Source: Bacteriovoracaceae bacterium UBA4097 (lineage in GTDB: Bacteria; Bdellovibrionota; Bacteriovoracia; Bacteriovoracales; Bacteriovoracaceae). From it: a stretch of 29,723 nucleotides of DNA. The DNA lies in assembly GCA_002381765.1 (NCBI GenBank), contig DFXX01000049.1, positions 7,400 to 37,122 of the forward strand. The letters run 5' to 3'. Positions 15,295 through 23,424 of this stretch are shown here, one piece after another (the first letter of the stretch is position 1; each line of letters begins with the position of its first letter). Below the pieces are notes generated by a model that did no database searches, was not told where the DNA came from, and worked only from the letters and a program-made list of their open reading frames with translations. A program made the translations under genes and the position numbers.

Positions 15295-16335
15295 ATGGAA
15301 ATAGAAAGAGACAGCTATCGAGAAAAAGTTTTATTCACGGCACGAATTGCTCTGACAGCAACGATACTAACCTTCGTAGTCTATCATTCGTTTACCTGGC
15401 TTTTATTTATCTTTGCTGGAGTGTTGGTTGCTATATTTTTCCGTGGTTTGAGTCACTTCCTTGCTTCAAAGACTCCCTTATCTCCAAGTTGGTCGTTAGC
15501 TATCGTTATTTTTTTTATAGCAGCTTCTAGTTTCCTCGCCTGGTACTTCATGGCACCTGCAGTTATTCAGCAGGTAAATCAACTCAAGGATACATTCCCC
15601 CATGCCTTAAATAAACTAAGTGAATGGTCCGCTAGCTATCCTTGGATGAGAGATTACATGCAAGAGATCAATTTTGATAAAGTCATTCGAAATGGGGCCG
15701 GAGGTGCACTACTAAAAGCAACAAATTTTGCAACGACATTGTTAAACGGTTTGGTTCAAATTGTTCTTATCATATTTATTGGTCTGTATTTCGCGGTCTC
15801 ACCCCATACTTATATCAATGGTTTTTTGGCCCTAATTCCCAATAAAAAAAGAGGAAGAGTTGAGGAGGTTTTGGGAAAAATCTCCAGAGTGCTTAGATGG
15901 TGGCTTATCGGAAGATTCATCGACATGGCCTTTATAGGCTCTCTCATCTGGTTGGGTCTGTGGCTGCTCGATGTTCCCCTCGCCCTCATTTTAGCTATCA
16001 TTGCCGGCGTCTTAAACTTCATTCCCAATATTGGTCCTTTCCTAGGTGCTATTCCTGCCATCCTGATTGGATTTACCCAAGGCCCAGATACTGTGCTTTG
16101 GATTTTAATACTCTTTACCGTTATTCAAACCTTGGAAAGCGTCTTTACGACACCCATGGTCCAACAACGAGCCATCCATTTGCCTCCGGGACTTACCATC
16201 ACATCTCAAATCATCTTAGGAGCGGCTTTTGGCACCATTGGGCTGGCAGTGGCCACCCCCCTAATAGCTGCCATCATCGTGGCCATCAAAGAATTTTATG
16301 TGAAAGATTCTCTGGGTAATCAAGTCGAGAACTAA
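15295..16335 (+). CDS. PerM/AI-2E family membrane transporter
   Basis: About 346 residues with roughly eight hydrophobic segments: a paired helix near the N-terminus (about 15-55), one at about 65-85, one at about 145-170, and a C-terminal cluster. The family motif is visible at ILAIIAGVLNFIPNIGPFLGAIPAILIGF, written here in part as FIPNIGPFLGAIPA. Members include PerM, TqsA (AI-2 export) and sodium/proton antiporters; the substrate cannot be assigned. The ATG at 15295 is preferred; an in-frame TTG at 15289 would overlap the ASRT stop. No Shine-Dalgarno is seen, consistent with coupling to the ASRT gene. The 3' end overlaps the convergent BON gene by four bases. Confidence 0.9.
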   Translation: MEIERDSYREKVLFTARIALTATILTFVVYHSFTWLLFIFAGVLVAIFFRGLSHFLASKTPLSPSWSLAIVIFFIAASSFLAWYFMAPAVIQQVNQLKDTFPHALNKLSEWSASYPWMRDYMQEINFDKVIRNGAGGALLKATNFATTLLNGLVQIVLIIFIGLYFAVSPHTYINGFLALIPNKKRGRVEEVLGKISRVLRWWLIGRFIDMAFIGSLIWLGLWLLDVPLALILAIIAGVLNFIPNIGPFLGAIPAILIGFTQGPDTVLWILILFTVIQTLESVFTTPMVQQRAIHLPPGLTITSQIILGAAFGTIGLAVATPLIAAIIVAIKEFYVKDSLGNQVEN

Positions 16336-16634
16336 GGAAGTTTTTCCGCTCGAAATTGCTCATCTCTTTCAAGATCATTGGTTATGGCGATAGAGACATC
16401 CATCTCACTTTCGATTTGAATAACCGTAAGTTCATTGAAGATTTTATGAAGCCCAAAAATATCTGAAAGAGAATCTTCAACTTTTCTTTTTGTTGACTCA
16501 CTTTCAACACTCCCCCTGAGGAAAAGGGATCCATCGAGTACTTCGATTTCCACTTGCGAGAAATCTTGCTCTAGGTCATCATGGAGGATACGAAAAATCT
16601 TTTCCTTCAACTGTTCGTCACTTATTCTTGTCAT
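16332..16634 (-). CDS. Small BON domain protein
   Basis: 100 residues with one BON domain (about 8-72: VEIEVLDGSLFLRGSVESE, then a helix and IFNELTVIQ) and a charged C-terminal tail (NDLERDEQFRAEKLP). There is no signal peptide or membrane segment. A G-rich Shine-Dalgarno region precedes the ATG, and a good sigma-70-type promoter lies at 16664-16692, so it is probably transcribed alone. It is one of four small, signal-less BON proteins in the window. Confidence 0.85.
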   Translation of the reverse strand: MTRISDEQLKEKIFRILHDDLEQDFSQVEIEVLDGSLFLRGSVESESTKRKVEDSLSDIFGLHKIFNELTVIQIESEMDVSIAITNDLERDEQFRAEKLP

Positions 16635-16663
16635 GTTTCCCCCCCCGGAATGAAACTTATTCT

Positions 16664-16692
16664 ATTATCATGACGGGTTCGGCCATTTTCAA
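16664..16692 (-). promoter_or_regulatory. Sigma-70-type promoter of the BON gene
   Basis: On the minus strand, TTGAAA (16692-16687), a 17-base spacer and GATAAT (16669-16664) precede the BON start codon by about 30 bases. The -35 element overlaps the stop codon of the upstream TVP38-type gene. The first twelve bases (TTGAAAATGGCC) recur with one change upstream of the hemerythrin gene. Confidence 0.55.
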
Positions 16693-17387
16693 TTCAAGTT
16701 ATCTTTAGCTTGGGGATAATAAAGGACTTTAACCAGTAACTTGAAGATATAAGGCATGGTACTCAAAGCAAGTAAGCTCAGCATAATGGGCCAGGTTAAG
16801 ATACCCGATAAACTATCTAACTCAGAAAATTTTCTACCCGCATAGACATAAATCATAGTACCAGGAAACATCCCAAGAAAGGTGACCCAGGCAAATGACC
16901 ACAGATTCATAGTAGTCACTCCCATAACAAGATTAACTACCACATAGGGGGAAGCAGGAATAAGCCTTAAAGTGAATAAATAGGACAATCCCTGGCTATT
17001 CATTTTTTCATTAATCACTTGATACTGCTTATTAAATTTTTCCATGACAAAATCTTTGAAAAGAAAACGCGCCATTAAAAATGCAATACAGGCCCCCATA
17101 CAACCAGCAAGGGATACCATTAATGTTCCTGCCATTGTTCCATAGATAGAGCCAGCAAGTACTGTAAGAACGATTGAGCCAGGGATCGATAGAGATGTGA
17201 TGAGAACATAGGAACCAAAATAAACCAGAATAACTTGAAAGGGATGTTCTTGATAAAGCTGCTTGATATAGTCTAATTGGCCTTGCAAATAACTGAGATG
17301 CAAAAAATCTCTTCCTCCGCTGGCATAGAACCAAGTGAGAAGGACGATTAATGCAATAATTAATAGGGGTCGAAGATTTTTTTTCAT
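16689..17387 (-). CDS. TVP38/TMEM64 (VTT/DedA-like) inner-membrane protein
   Basis: 232 residues with about six hydrophobic segments. The VTT domain is evident from SIPGSIVLTVLAGSIYG (about 68-84), LAGCMGACIAFLMARFLFKD and LFTLRLIPASPYVVVNLVMG, followed by FAWVTFLGMFPGTMIYVYAG. DedA/VTT proteins include lipid scramblases and putative proton-driven carriers of undecaprenyl phosphate; the bacterial TVP38 subgroup is uncharacterised. The upstream gene on the same strand ends 18 bases before its ATG, and AAGG precedes the start closely, so it is likely co-transcribed with the small exported protein. Confidence 0.9.
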   Translation of the reverse strand: MKKNLRPLLIIALIVLLTWFYASGGRDFLHLSYLQGQLDYIKQLYQEHPFQVILVYFGSYVLITSLSIPGSIVLTVLAGSIYGTMAGTLMVSLAGCMGACIAFLMARFLFKDFVMEKFNKQYQVINEKMNSQGLSYLFTLRLIPASPYVVVNLVMGVTTMNLWSFAWVTFLGMFPGTMIYVYAGRKFSELDSLSGILTWPIMLSLLALSTMPYIFKLLVKVLYYPQAKDNLN

Positions 17388-17405
17388 GCCTTGGCTTAAG
17401 GCAAC

Positions 17406-17756
17406 CTACTCTAAGACACAATCAAGTTGAGTAAAAATTTCTCCATAACTTAAGGCCCCTTTATAGATCGGAGGATGCCTTCTTTCTGAAGCAAGCTTAT
17501 TTATAACTAGATTGAATTCAAACTTATCACTTGTAATCGAGAGGTAATTGCTCTTATCAATTACTTCAACCGTGATCTCCTCCTTAGGAAATTTGATGGT
17601 TGGATGACTTCGTTCAATAAAGGCCATGCGATCAAGAAAGGTGTCAATGATTTTTACTTCCAGGGCCTCATCTCCTCTTACAGCAAAGCAATTAATCTCC
17701 GCTAAAACAGAACCAGACATAAGCATAACAGCAATAGCGGCAACAATTTTTTTCAT
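17406..17756 (-). CDS. Small exported protein of unknown function
   Basis: 116 residues from the ATG at 17756, which begins a classical signal peptide (MKKIVAAIAVMLMSGSVLA, then EINCF) and has GGAG nine bases upstream; a longer in-frame start at 17819 would bury it. The mature protein of about 97 residues has two Cys near its ends (NCFAV and LDCVLE), able to form a disulfide, and beta-type alternation (EVKIIDTFLDRMAFIE, EEITVEVIDKSNYLSITSDKFEF). No family is recognised. It precedes the TVP38-type gene by 18 bases. A TATAAC -10-like element lies about 25 bases upstream of the start, with a poorly spaced -35. Confidence 0.72.
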   Translation of the reverse strand: MKKIVAAIAVMLMSGSVLAEINCFAVRGDEALEVKIIDTFLDRMAFIERSHPTIKFPKEEITVEVIDKSNYLSITSDKFEFNLVINKLASERRHPPIYKGALSYGEIFTQLDCVLE

Positions 17757-17867
17757 GTCATCAATCTCCAGAGTTGAATCAGGCAGAAAGAAGTTATAGA
17801 GACTTGCGGGAAAAAACAATCATGGGGTGGGAAATTGAGATATCTTTAAGCTAGAAAGAGTGCCGCA

Positions 17868-18173
17868 TTAATTTGAAGATCTAAGTTCATTGATTATATC
17901 CTTCACCCCAGGTAAGTAACTGATAGCTTCTTGCGCTTCCTGAATCATTTCTGGCAGTGAAACTACGCCTCTAAGATAAACAACTCCTTCGAGAACTTCG
18001 ACTTCGATTTTTGTGGTGTCAATAACATCACTTCTATCTATGGCCTCACAGACTTTGTGGAAGATCTTCTCATCTTCATCAGCTTCAGGGCCTATGGGTT
18101 TACCACCAATTTCGAAATTATCACCTTCATAATAGCTGGCTTCGTCTTGGGGCCCATAATTTTTTTCCCTCAT
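17868..18173 (-). CDS. Small BON domain protein with shared N-terminal tag
   Basis: 101 residues. The N-terminal tag DEASYYEGDNFEIGG (about 11-25) is followed by an acidic linker and one BON domain (about 35-98: IEVEVLEGVVYLRGVVSLPE and LPGVKDIINEL). The tag recurs almost exactly in the upstream paralogue. There is no signal peptide. The start overlaps the stop of the upstream gene by four bases (ATGA), so the two are a coupled pair, presumably tandem duplicates. The linker between tag and BON is shorter than in the paralogue. Confidence 0.82.
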   Translation of the reverse strand: MREKNYGPQDEASYYEGDNFEIGGKPIGPEADEDEKIFHKVCEAIDRSDVIDTTKIEVEVLEGVVYLRGVVSLPEMIQEAQEAISYLPGVKDIINELRSSN

Positions 18174-18568
18174 GGTAGGCCCCTATAAATAGTCATCTCA
18201 TTTTGAATGTCGATTACTCCAGGAATGTGTTCCAAACTATTTTCAATCTCTCTTTTTTCTTTTAGCGAGCTTACACTACCAGATAGCTTAATCACTCCGT
18301 GACGAACGTTCACTTCCAAATTACCTAAGTCTAAATTTCGACTTTGGGAGAAGACCTTCCAAACATCCTCTTCGATATTTTCATCGGCGCGTATCATACC
18401 GAAAGCAACAGATCCCAGACCGCGGTTAATGGGAAAATTCTCTTTAGGGATAGCTGCCGACCCGCGATCATTTCCCCCAATTTCAAAGTTACTACCCATG
18501 TAATAACTCGCTTCGTCAAACATGCCTAGGCCCTGATAAAACCCTCTTTTCTTTCTTTTTAGCTCCAT
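18170..18568 (-). CDS. BON domain protein with shared N-terminal tag, longer linker
   Basis: 132 residues from the ATG at 18568, which follows AGAGGGG closely; an upstream in-frame GTG at 18625 adds a hydrophobic stretch with no ribosome-binding site and is less likely. A basic start (MELKRKKRG) leads to DEASYYMGSNFEIGG (about 17-31), a linker of about 35 residues, and a BON domain (about 65-128: LEVNVRHGVIKLSGSVSSLKE, IPGVIDIQNEM). It is the first gene of the coupled pair and is divergent from the exported nuclease gene, with a 98-base intergenic region. Confidence 0.8.
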   Translation of the reverse strand: MELKRKKRGFYQGLGMFDEASYYMGSNFEIGGNDRGSAAIPKENFPINRGLGSVAFGMIRADENIEEDVWKVFSQSRNLDLGNLEVNVRHGVIKLSGSVSSLKEKREIENSLEHIPGVIDIQNEMTIYRGLP

Positions 18569-18666
18569 AACCCCTCTTAATATTAGTACCAGTAATAAAT
18601 AACATAAGTTTTTCTTGCAATTCACTTAAGAAAATCATAATTTCCCCCTCATTCTAGGGAGTCCAT

Positions 18667-19143
18667 ATGAGATCTTTCTTACTTGCTTACATTATATTCT
18701 TCAGCTCTCACTCATTTGCTTATATCGCTGAATTTCCCAAAACTCCTGAAGCAGTTCTAACCCCTGGCTCTTTATGCTCTAATCCCGATCAATACCGCTA
18801 TCCTGAGAAAATTGCCTACTGTAAACGCTCAGTGGATGGTGATCTCAAGCAACATATTTTTGATGACTATCGAAAGATGGGTTATCTCCTTCCCAGTTCA
18901 AAAAGAGCAGATTACAAAATCGATCACTATATTCCACTCTGTGCTGGAGGGAGTAATCGAGAAAACAACCTATGGCCTCAGCATGTTACGGTCTTCACTC
19001 TGACCGACCCCCTGGAACTCATAGGTTGCCAAAAACTTAAAGAGGGTAAGCTTACTCAGGATGAACTTGTGAAAAAAATCATTCTGGCCAAGAATAATCT
19101 TTCTAAAGCCCCCCAAGTGCTTCAATACTTGAAGTCTCTTTAG
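18667..19143 (+). CDS. Exported HNH-like nuclease domain protein
   Basis: 158 residues with a signal peptide (about 1-18, ending HSFA). The mature part has YKIDHYIPLCAGGSNRENNL (83-102) followed by WPQ, an HNH-type betabeta-alpha signature: D86-H87, then N101 in NNLWPQ. Four Cys (37, 52, 92 and one in IGCQKL) could form disulfides, consistent with export. HNH domains cleave DNA or RNA with a single metal ion; the fold is also used by colicin-type and periplasmic nucleases. An exported version could digest extracellular or prey DNA, which is inference. GGGAG lies about five bases before the ATG. The 3' end overlaps the convergent aceA gene by 41 bases. Confidence 0.75.
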   Translation: MRSFLLAYIIFFSSHSFAYIAEFPKTPEAVLTPGSLCSNPDQYRYPEKIAYCKRSVDGDLKQHIFDDYRKMGYLLPSSKRADYKIDHYIPLCAGGSNRENNLWPQHVTVFTLTDPLELIGCQKLKEGKLTQDELVKKIILAKNNLSKAPQVLQYLKSL

Positions 19144-20380
19144 TCATCTGAACAAATTGCTCATTCTCCGTCGAGCCTTCATAGGCCAGGGTCGAAGAGC
19201 AGCCGTTAGAGACCACTGTACTTACCAAATCAAAATATCCGGTCCCGACTTCTCTTTGATGTTTAGTGGCCGTATAGCCTGATTTTTCAGAGAAAAATTC
19301 ATTCTCCTGAAGTTTTGAGTAAGCTGTCATTCCCCTCTCCTTATAATCGAGAGCGAGTTCAAACATGCTGTAATTCAGGGCATGGAATCCGGCAAGGGTC
19401 ACAAACTGGAACTTGTATCCCATTGCCCCTAACTCTCTTTGGAAAGTTGCAATCTCATCCTCGCTTAAATTCTTCTTCCAATTGAAGGATGGAGAACAGT
19501 TATAGGCCAGAAGCTTCTCTGGGAAATGTTTTCTAATTGCTTCAGCAAACTTCTTGGCCTCTTTCATATCGGGCTTGGATGTTTCACACCAAACAAGATC
19601 AGCATATGGAGCATACGCAAGACCTCTGGCTATAGCGGTATCGATACCTGGTCTAATTTTATAAAAGCCCTCTGGAGATCTTTCTCCCGTCATGAATTTA
19701 TGATCTCTCTCATCTACATCACTGGTGAGCAACTGAGCTCCATTAGCATCGGTTCTGGCAATAAGAAGTGTTGGAACATTCATCACATCTGCCGCAAGTC
19801 GAGCAGCTGTCAAAGTTCTGATGAAGTGGGAAGTTGGCACAAGTACCTTACCTCCTAAGTGACCACACTTCTTCTCTGAAGCAAGCTGATCCTCGAAATG
19901 AACGGCAGCCGCACCAGCTTCAATCATAGATTTCATGAGCTCAAAAGCATTTAAGGGCCCACCAAAACCTGCTTCTGCATCAGCAATAATAGGGGCCATC
20001 CAATGACGGGTTACCTTTCCTTCAGAATGTTCGATCTGATCAGCACGTTGAAGGGCCCGGTTAATCTTTTTTACGACTTCCGGGACACTGTTGGCGGGAT
20101 AGAGACTTTGATCTGGGTACATATGACCAGATAAATTTGCATCAGCGGCTACTTGCCAACCACTTAAGTAAATAGCTTCAAGTCCAGCTCTGACTTGTTG
20201 AACGGCTTGATTTCCAGTTAAAGCACCTAAGGCATTCACATAATCCTTAGAGTTTAAGAGCTCCCAAAGTCTTTCCGCCCCTTGCCGAGCAAGAGAATAC
20301 TCAATTTGCACTGAGCCTCTTAGTTTATCGACATCGGCTGCACTGAAATCCCGGACAATCCCATTCCATCTCTTTTCCAT
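19103..20380 (-). CDS. aceA: Isocitrate lyase
   Basis: Cleaves isocitrate to glyoxylate and succinate, the first step of the glyoxylate bypass. 425 residues, close to E. coli AceA (434). The catalytic motif KKCGH is present with Cys172; AEAGFGGPLNAFELMKSMIEAGAA, shown here in part as AGFGGPLNAFELM, and LIARTDANGA are also diagnostic. GGAAGGAAA precedes the ATG. It follows aceB by 27 bases in the order aceB-aceA. No aceK kinase/phosphatase is present here. Confidence 0.97.
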   Translation of the reverse strand: MEKRWNGIVRDFSAADVDKLRGSVQIEYSLARQGAERLWELLNSKDYVNALGALTGNQAVQQVRAGLEAIYLSGWQVAADANLSGHMYPDQSLYPANSVPEVVKKINRALQRADQIEHSEGKVTRHWMAPIIADAEAGFGGPLNAFELMKSMIEAGAAAVHFEDQLASEKKCGHLGGKVLVPTSHFIRTLTAARLAADVMNVPTLLIARTDANGAQLLTSDVDERDHKFMTGERSPEGFYKIRPGIDTAIARGLAYAPYADLVWCETSKPDMKEAKKFAEAIRKHFPEKLLAYNCSPSFNWKKNLSEDEIATFQRELGAMGYKFQFVTLAGFHALNYSMFELALDYKERGMTAYSKLQENEFFSEKSGYTATKHQREVGTGYFDLVSTVVSNGCSSTLAYEGSTENEQFVQMTKETSSIEALGGL

Positions 20381-20407
20381 TTTCCTTCCTTTGTGAAAAT
20401 CAAAATA

Positions 20408-21994
20408 TTAAACAGTCTCAGAAGCGGTGGCCAAAAAGTCAGGCAAATCTTTATGTAAGAATATCTTCTTTGCACTTTCAGAAGCTTCAATAAGGGCGCT
20501 CCTTTCTTCTTCTCCATATTCTTTGATAATCTTTGCTGTTTCTTCAGAAAATATCTTTTTAATTAGATCAGCATCTACATCCATGCCTTCATCCAAAATA
20601 ATTTTATGGTGAAGCCATTGCCAAGTTTGTGCCCGGGAGATTTCGAGGGTTGCAAGATCTTCCATTAAATTATCAAAAGAGACGCATCCTATGTCTTTAT
20701 TCCATCCGTGCATATAGGCAATGCCCACCCTAATATTTGTTCTTAAACCTGCTAGCGTGTGAGCTCCTTCTCCAGATGGAAGGATATCGGAGTACTTATC
20801 AAAATCTCTCAGTGTTTCATCTAATTGATTTTTCCTTTCAAAAGCGGCCATCGCCACTCCTATAAAGTAAGGGTGAGAGACCCAACATCCATCATGTCCC
20901 CACTGGGCTTCTCTCTTTTTGTCTTCTAACACTTTTCTGGTTTGCTCCTCTCTTTGCTCAGCATCCTTTCCAGGAGTGAAGGCAGACATACCTCCCATGG
21001 CAAAGGCCCCCCGGGAATGACAAATCTTAATCACTCTTTTGGCATAATTCTCCATCCAGTACTTGGTCATATTGATAGTAGATCTATCTGGCATAACGCG
21101 ATCTGAATGATTTCTCAGCACTTTAATATCACTAAATATTTTGTCCCAACGTCCAACATTTAATCCTGCTGCATGATTTCTAATTTCATAAAGTATCTCC
21201 TCCACCTGGAAGGTAGCAGGCAGGGTTTCAATGAGAAAGGTTGCCCTTAATGTACTTTCAGGAAAACCAAGGGATTCTTCGAGTCTTGTGAAGAGATCAT
21301 TCCACCACCGAGCTTCTAGAAAATGCTCACATTTGGGAACATAATATTTTGGAGTTTTGTTCTGTGACAGATAAAGTTTGGCCGTATGGTAAAAACAAAC
21401 AACCAGATCGAGTAGTCCAGCAGAGACAGGACTTCCACTGACCTGAACATTGCTCTCATCAAGATGAAGCCCTCTCACTCTCACCATGACATAGGCCATG
21501 TCCTGAGGATCAAGACGATAGTTTTTCGTCGAACTATAAAACGAGAGATTGCCACTAACAGCAGATATCACGTTCTTATAGCCATTAAAGACATTTAAGA
21601 AGCTAGGCTTCATCGAATCTTCAAAATCGAGCATGGCCATATCAGCTCTGGCACCTTCTTGATTTCGACTCAGCATATTGATCACCATTTTTGCTGAGTT
21701 AACTGGTCCTGTGATCTCAACTCTTCTGCATGATAATTCTTCCGGGACTGGAGCAACTTTCCAGTCCCCTTTTACCGCAATTGAATTACGATCAAGAAAC
21801 TCCGGAAGTTTTCCCTCATCAAATTCTTTTTGTCTTATTTTTCTAGTATGAAGCAGCTCTTGTCGTCTGGGTTCAAATTCATGATGTAATCTTGAGATGA
21901 GTTTTAGTAATTCAGGAGGCAGGATTTCCTGGTAATCACTGGTCCAGTACTGCTCAGGAAAAGACAGATCAAATCCAATAGTTTTCATGCTCAT
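20408..21994 (-). CDS. aceB: Malate synthase A
   Basis: Condenses glyoxylate with acetyl-CoA to malate, completing the glyoxylate bypass. 528 residues, the normal length for malate synthase A (about 533). Recognisable blocks include RADMAMLDFEDSMKPS, YVMVRVRGLHLDE with the catalytic-region Arg, and NLMEDLATLEISRAQTWQW with the conserved Asp. The start (ATG AGC ATG) has GGAGG six bases upstream. It is the first gene of the aceBA operon, with a sigma-70-type promoter at 22014-22042. Confidence 0.97.
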   Translation of the reverse strand: MSMKTIGFDLSFPEQYWTSDYQEILPPELLKLISRLHHEFEPRRQELLHTRKIRQKEFDEGKLPEFLDRNSIAVKGDWKVAPVPEELSCRRVEITGPVNSAKMVINMLSRNQEGARADMAMLDFEDSMKPSFLNVFNGYKNVISAVSGNLSFYSSTKNYRLDPQDMAYVMVRVRGLHLDESNVQVSGSPVSAGLLDLVVCFYHTAKLYLSQNKTPKYYVPKCEHFLEARWWNDLFTRLEESLGFPESTLRATFLIETLPATFQVEEILYEIRNHAAGLNVGRWDKIFSDIKVLRNHSDRVMPDRSTINMTKYWMENYAKRVIKICHSRGAFAMGGMSAFTPGKDAEQREEQTRKVLEDKKREAQWGHDGCWVSHPYFIGVAMAAFERKNQLDETLRDFDKYSDILPSGEGAHTLAGLRTNIRVGIAYMHGWNKDIGCVSFDNLMEDLATLEISRAQTWQWLHHKIILDEGMDVDADLIKKIFSEETAKIIKEYGEEERSALIEASESAKKIFLHKDLPDFLATASETV

Positions 21995-22013
21995 GTTGAA
22001 CCTCCGTTAAGAA

Positions 22014-22042
22014 TTAACCGGTATGGAGGGCCCGAAGTCAAC
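22014..22042 (-). promoter_or_regulatory. Sigma-70-type promoter of aceBA
   Basis: On the minus strand, TTGACT (22042-22037), a 17-base spacer and GTTAAT (22019-22014) lie about 20 bases before the aceB ATG. The -35 matches consensus at 5 of 6 positions and the -10 at 4 of 6. The spacer holds the GC-rich GGGCCC. Confidence 0.55.
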
Positions 22043-22053
22043 TTGATGGTAGA

Positions 22054-22344
22054 TTAAGACACTTGATACTTCTTATCGCTTTGATGGGCATAAGCTTCTT
22101 TCTCAAAACTAATTTCGCGGTAAGCCTGATCATGACTCATACCTCTTTTCCTGTTTTCAAGATATTCCAAAAGATATCTGGTATAAAACCTTCTAACGCC
22201 ATATCGCTTTATTTGCTGGAGATGAATTTCTTCATGTTTTAAGAGGTGGGGTGTTAACTTTCTGTCTGCATAAAGAACGAAGGGATAGAGAACAATGGCA
22301 TTTATTCCAAGCCATTTAAGAGGAAATATTCCTTTTATTTTCAT
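22054..22344 (-). CDS. Small HExxH-containing protein, putative metal-binding
   Basis: 96 residues. A hydrophobic N-terminus (FPLKWLGINAIVLYPFVLY) is followed by LLKHEEIHLQQIKRYG, an HExxH zinc-binding motif. Small proteins with this layout are common conserved hypotheticals, sometimes called putative metallopeptidases; a third metal ligand is not evident. A Tyr/Arg-rich helix and FEKEAYAHQSDK form the C-terminal part. The ATG at 22344 directly follows a terminator-like hairpin; an in-frame ATG at 22398 would place that hairpin inside the coding region and add 18 residues. No clear ribosome-binding site is seen for either start. Confidence 0.68.
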   Translation of the reverse strand: MKIKGIFPLKWLGINAIVLYPFVLYADRKLTPHLLKHEEIHLQQIKRYGVRRFYTRYLLEYLENRKRGMSHDQAYREISFEKEAYAHQSDKKYQVS

Positions 22345-22373
22345 AATAAAAAAGGGGACCCTTTCGGATCCCC
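22345..22373 (-). terminator. Rho-independent terminator or attenuator
   Basis: On the minus strand an 8-base-pair stem (GGGGATCC with GGGTCCCC, one G-T pair) closes a GAAA tetraloop (22373-22354) and is followed by TTTTTTATT (22353-22345). It lies about 70 bases after the egtD stop and directly before the ATG of the HExxH gene. Just upstream, ACCCTTCGG (22387-22379) can pair with CCGAAAGGGT (22367-22358), which would break the terminator stem. Confidence 0.85.
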
Positions 22374-22443
22374 TCTCCCCGAAGGGTATTTCTTCCATGA
22401 TATAAACAAAGCCTTCCGTGGCGCAATCAATAGTGGTGCCACT

Positions 22444-23424
22444 TTAATCTCGTTCTAAATAATACATACAGAACATACCATCACGATCTTTCCAGTATTT
22501 TCTTAATTTTAGCTTGGCCTTTGAGCAAAGTTCGCAGAATTCATCTACATTATATTTATAGGAACTTTCAGTATGAATGGTCTCACCCTCTTTAAAGCGA
22601 AAGACGGTTTGATTGACTCTAATCAGTTGCGAGACCTTGCTTACTAAGTGCATCTCAACTCGGCCCAGTTCCTGATTATAAATGGCTTGATGAGTAAAAC
22701 TGGATGGATCAAAGGCAGCCGAGGCTTCCCGGTTAAGTCTATTCAAGAGATTTAAATTGAAAGAAGCAGTTACCCCTTCTGAATCATCATAGGCCTGAAT
22801 CAGGTGCTTCTTATCTTTTTTGAGATCAACACCAATTAAAAACCCTCCACCTTGTCCAAGCATTTTCCCATAGCGTTTCAAGAAATCGAGGGCCTCGGCT
22901 TGATTAAAATTCCCAATGGTAGATCCAGGAAAGAAAACAACTTTTTTTCCCACATGTTCCTGGGCCATTTGCGGTAATTCAATATTCTGAGTAAAGTCTC
23001 CCCAGATTGGATCCACATGCAGTTTTGGAAAACGCTGCTGAATATCCTTCACCGATTGCATCAGAATCTCGCGAGAAATCTCTATTGGCAGATAACCTTT
23101 AACCTTAATCAGTCGAAGAAGAAGATATTTTACTTTTTCGGCAACTCCACTCCCGGGCTCTATGATAAGGGCATTCGGGCCAATGAAGCGGGCCATTTCA
23201 TGAGCGTATGTTTTAAGAATCTCATTCTCAGATCGACAAGGGTAATATTCTTTTAATCCACAAATATCCTGATAAATCTCCGAACCTCTTTTGTCATATA
23301 AAAATTTAGGAGGTATGGTTTTCTGTGACATGGACAGACCGACTAAAACTTCTTTTAGTATACTAGGTGTTGCCAGAGAATCTGTATCCAACATTTCGTG
23401 AGTCGTTTCCTGATTTTCCATCAT
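22444..23424 (-). CDS. egtD: L-histidine N-alpha-methyltransferase EgtD
   Basis: Trimethylates histidine with three S-adenosylmethionines to give hercynine, the first step of ergothioneine synthesis. From the ATG at 23424 it is 326 residues, matching EgtD (about 321). SAM-binding blocks are ALIIEPGSGVAEKVKYLL and YLPIEISREIL, with VVFFPGSTIGNF and the C-terminal ESSYKYNVDEF, all typical of the family. The start overlaps the egtB stop (ATGATG with TGA), implying coupling. A longer in-frame start at 23463 would extend well into egtB and is unlikely. It is the last gene of a five-gene operon ended by the hairpin at 22345-22373. Confidence 0.94.
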   Translation of the reverse strand: MMENQETTHEMLDTDSLATPSILKEVLVGLSMSQKTIPPKFLYDKRGSEIYQDICGLKEYYPCRSENEILKTYAHEMARFIGPNALIIEPGSGVAEKVKYLLLRLIKVKGYLPIEISREILMQSVKDIQQRFPKLHVDPIWGDFTQNIELPQMAQEHVGKKVVFFPGSTIGNFNQAEALDFLKRYGKMLGQGGGFLIGVDLKKDKKHLIQAYDDSEGVTASFNLNLLNRLNREASAAFDPSSFTHQAIYNQELGRVEMHLVSKVSQLIRVNQTVFRFKEGETIHTESSYKYNVDEFCELCSKAKLKLRKYWKDRDGMFCMYYLERD

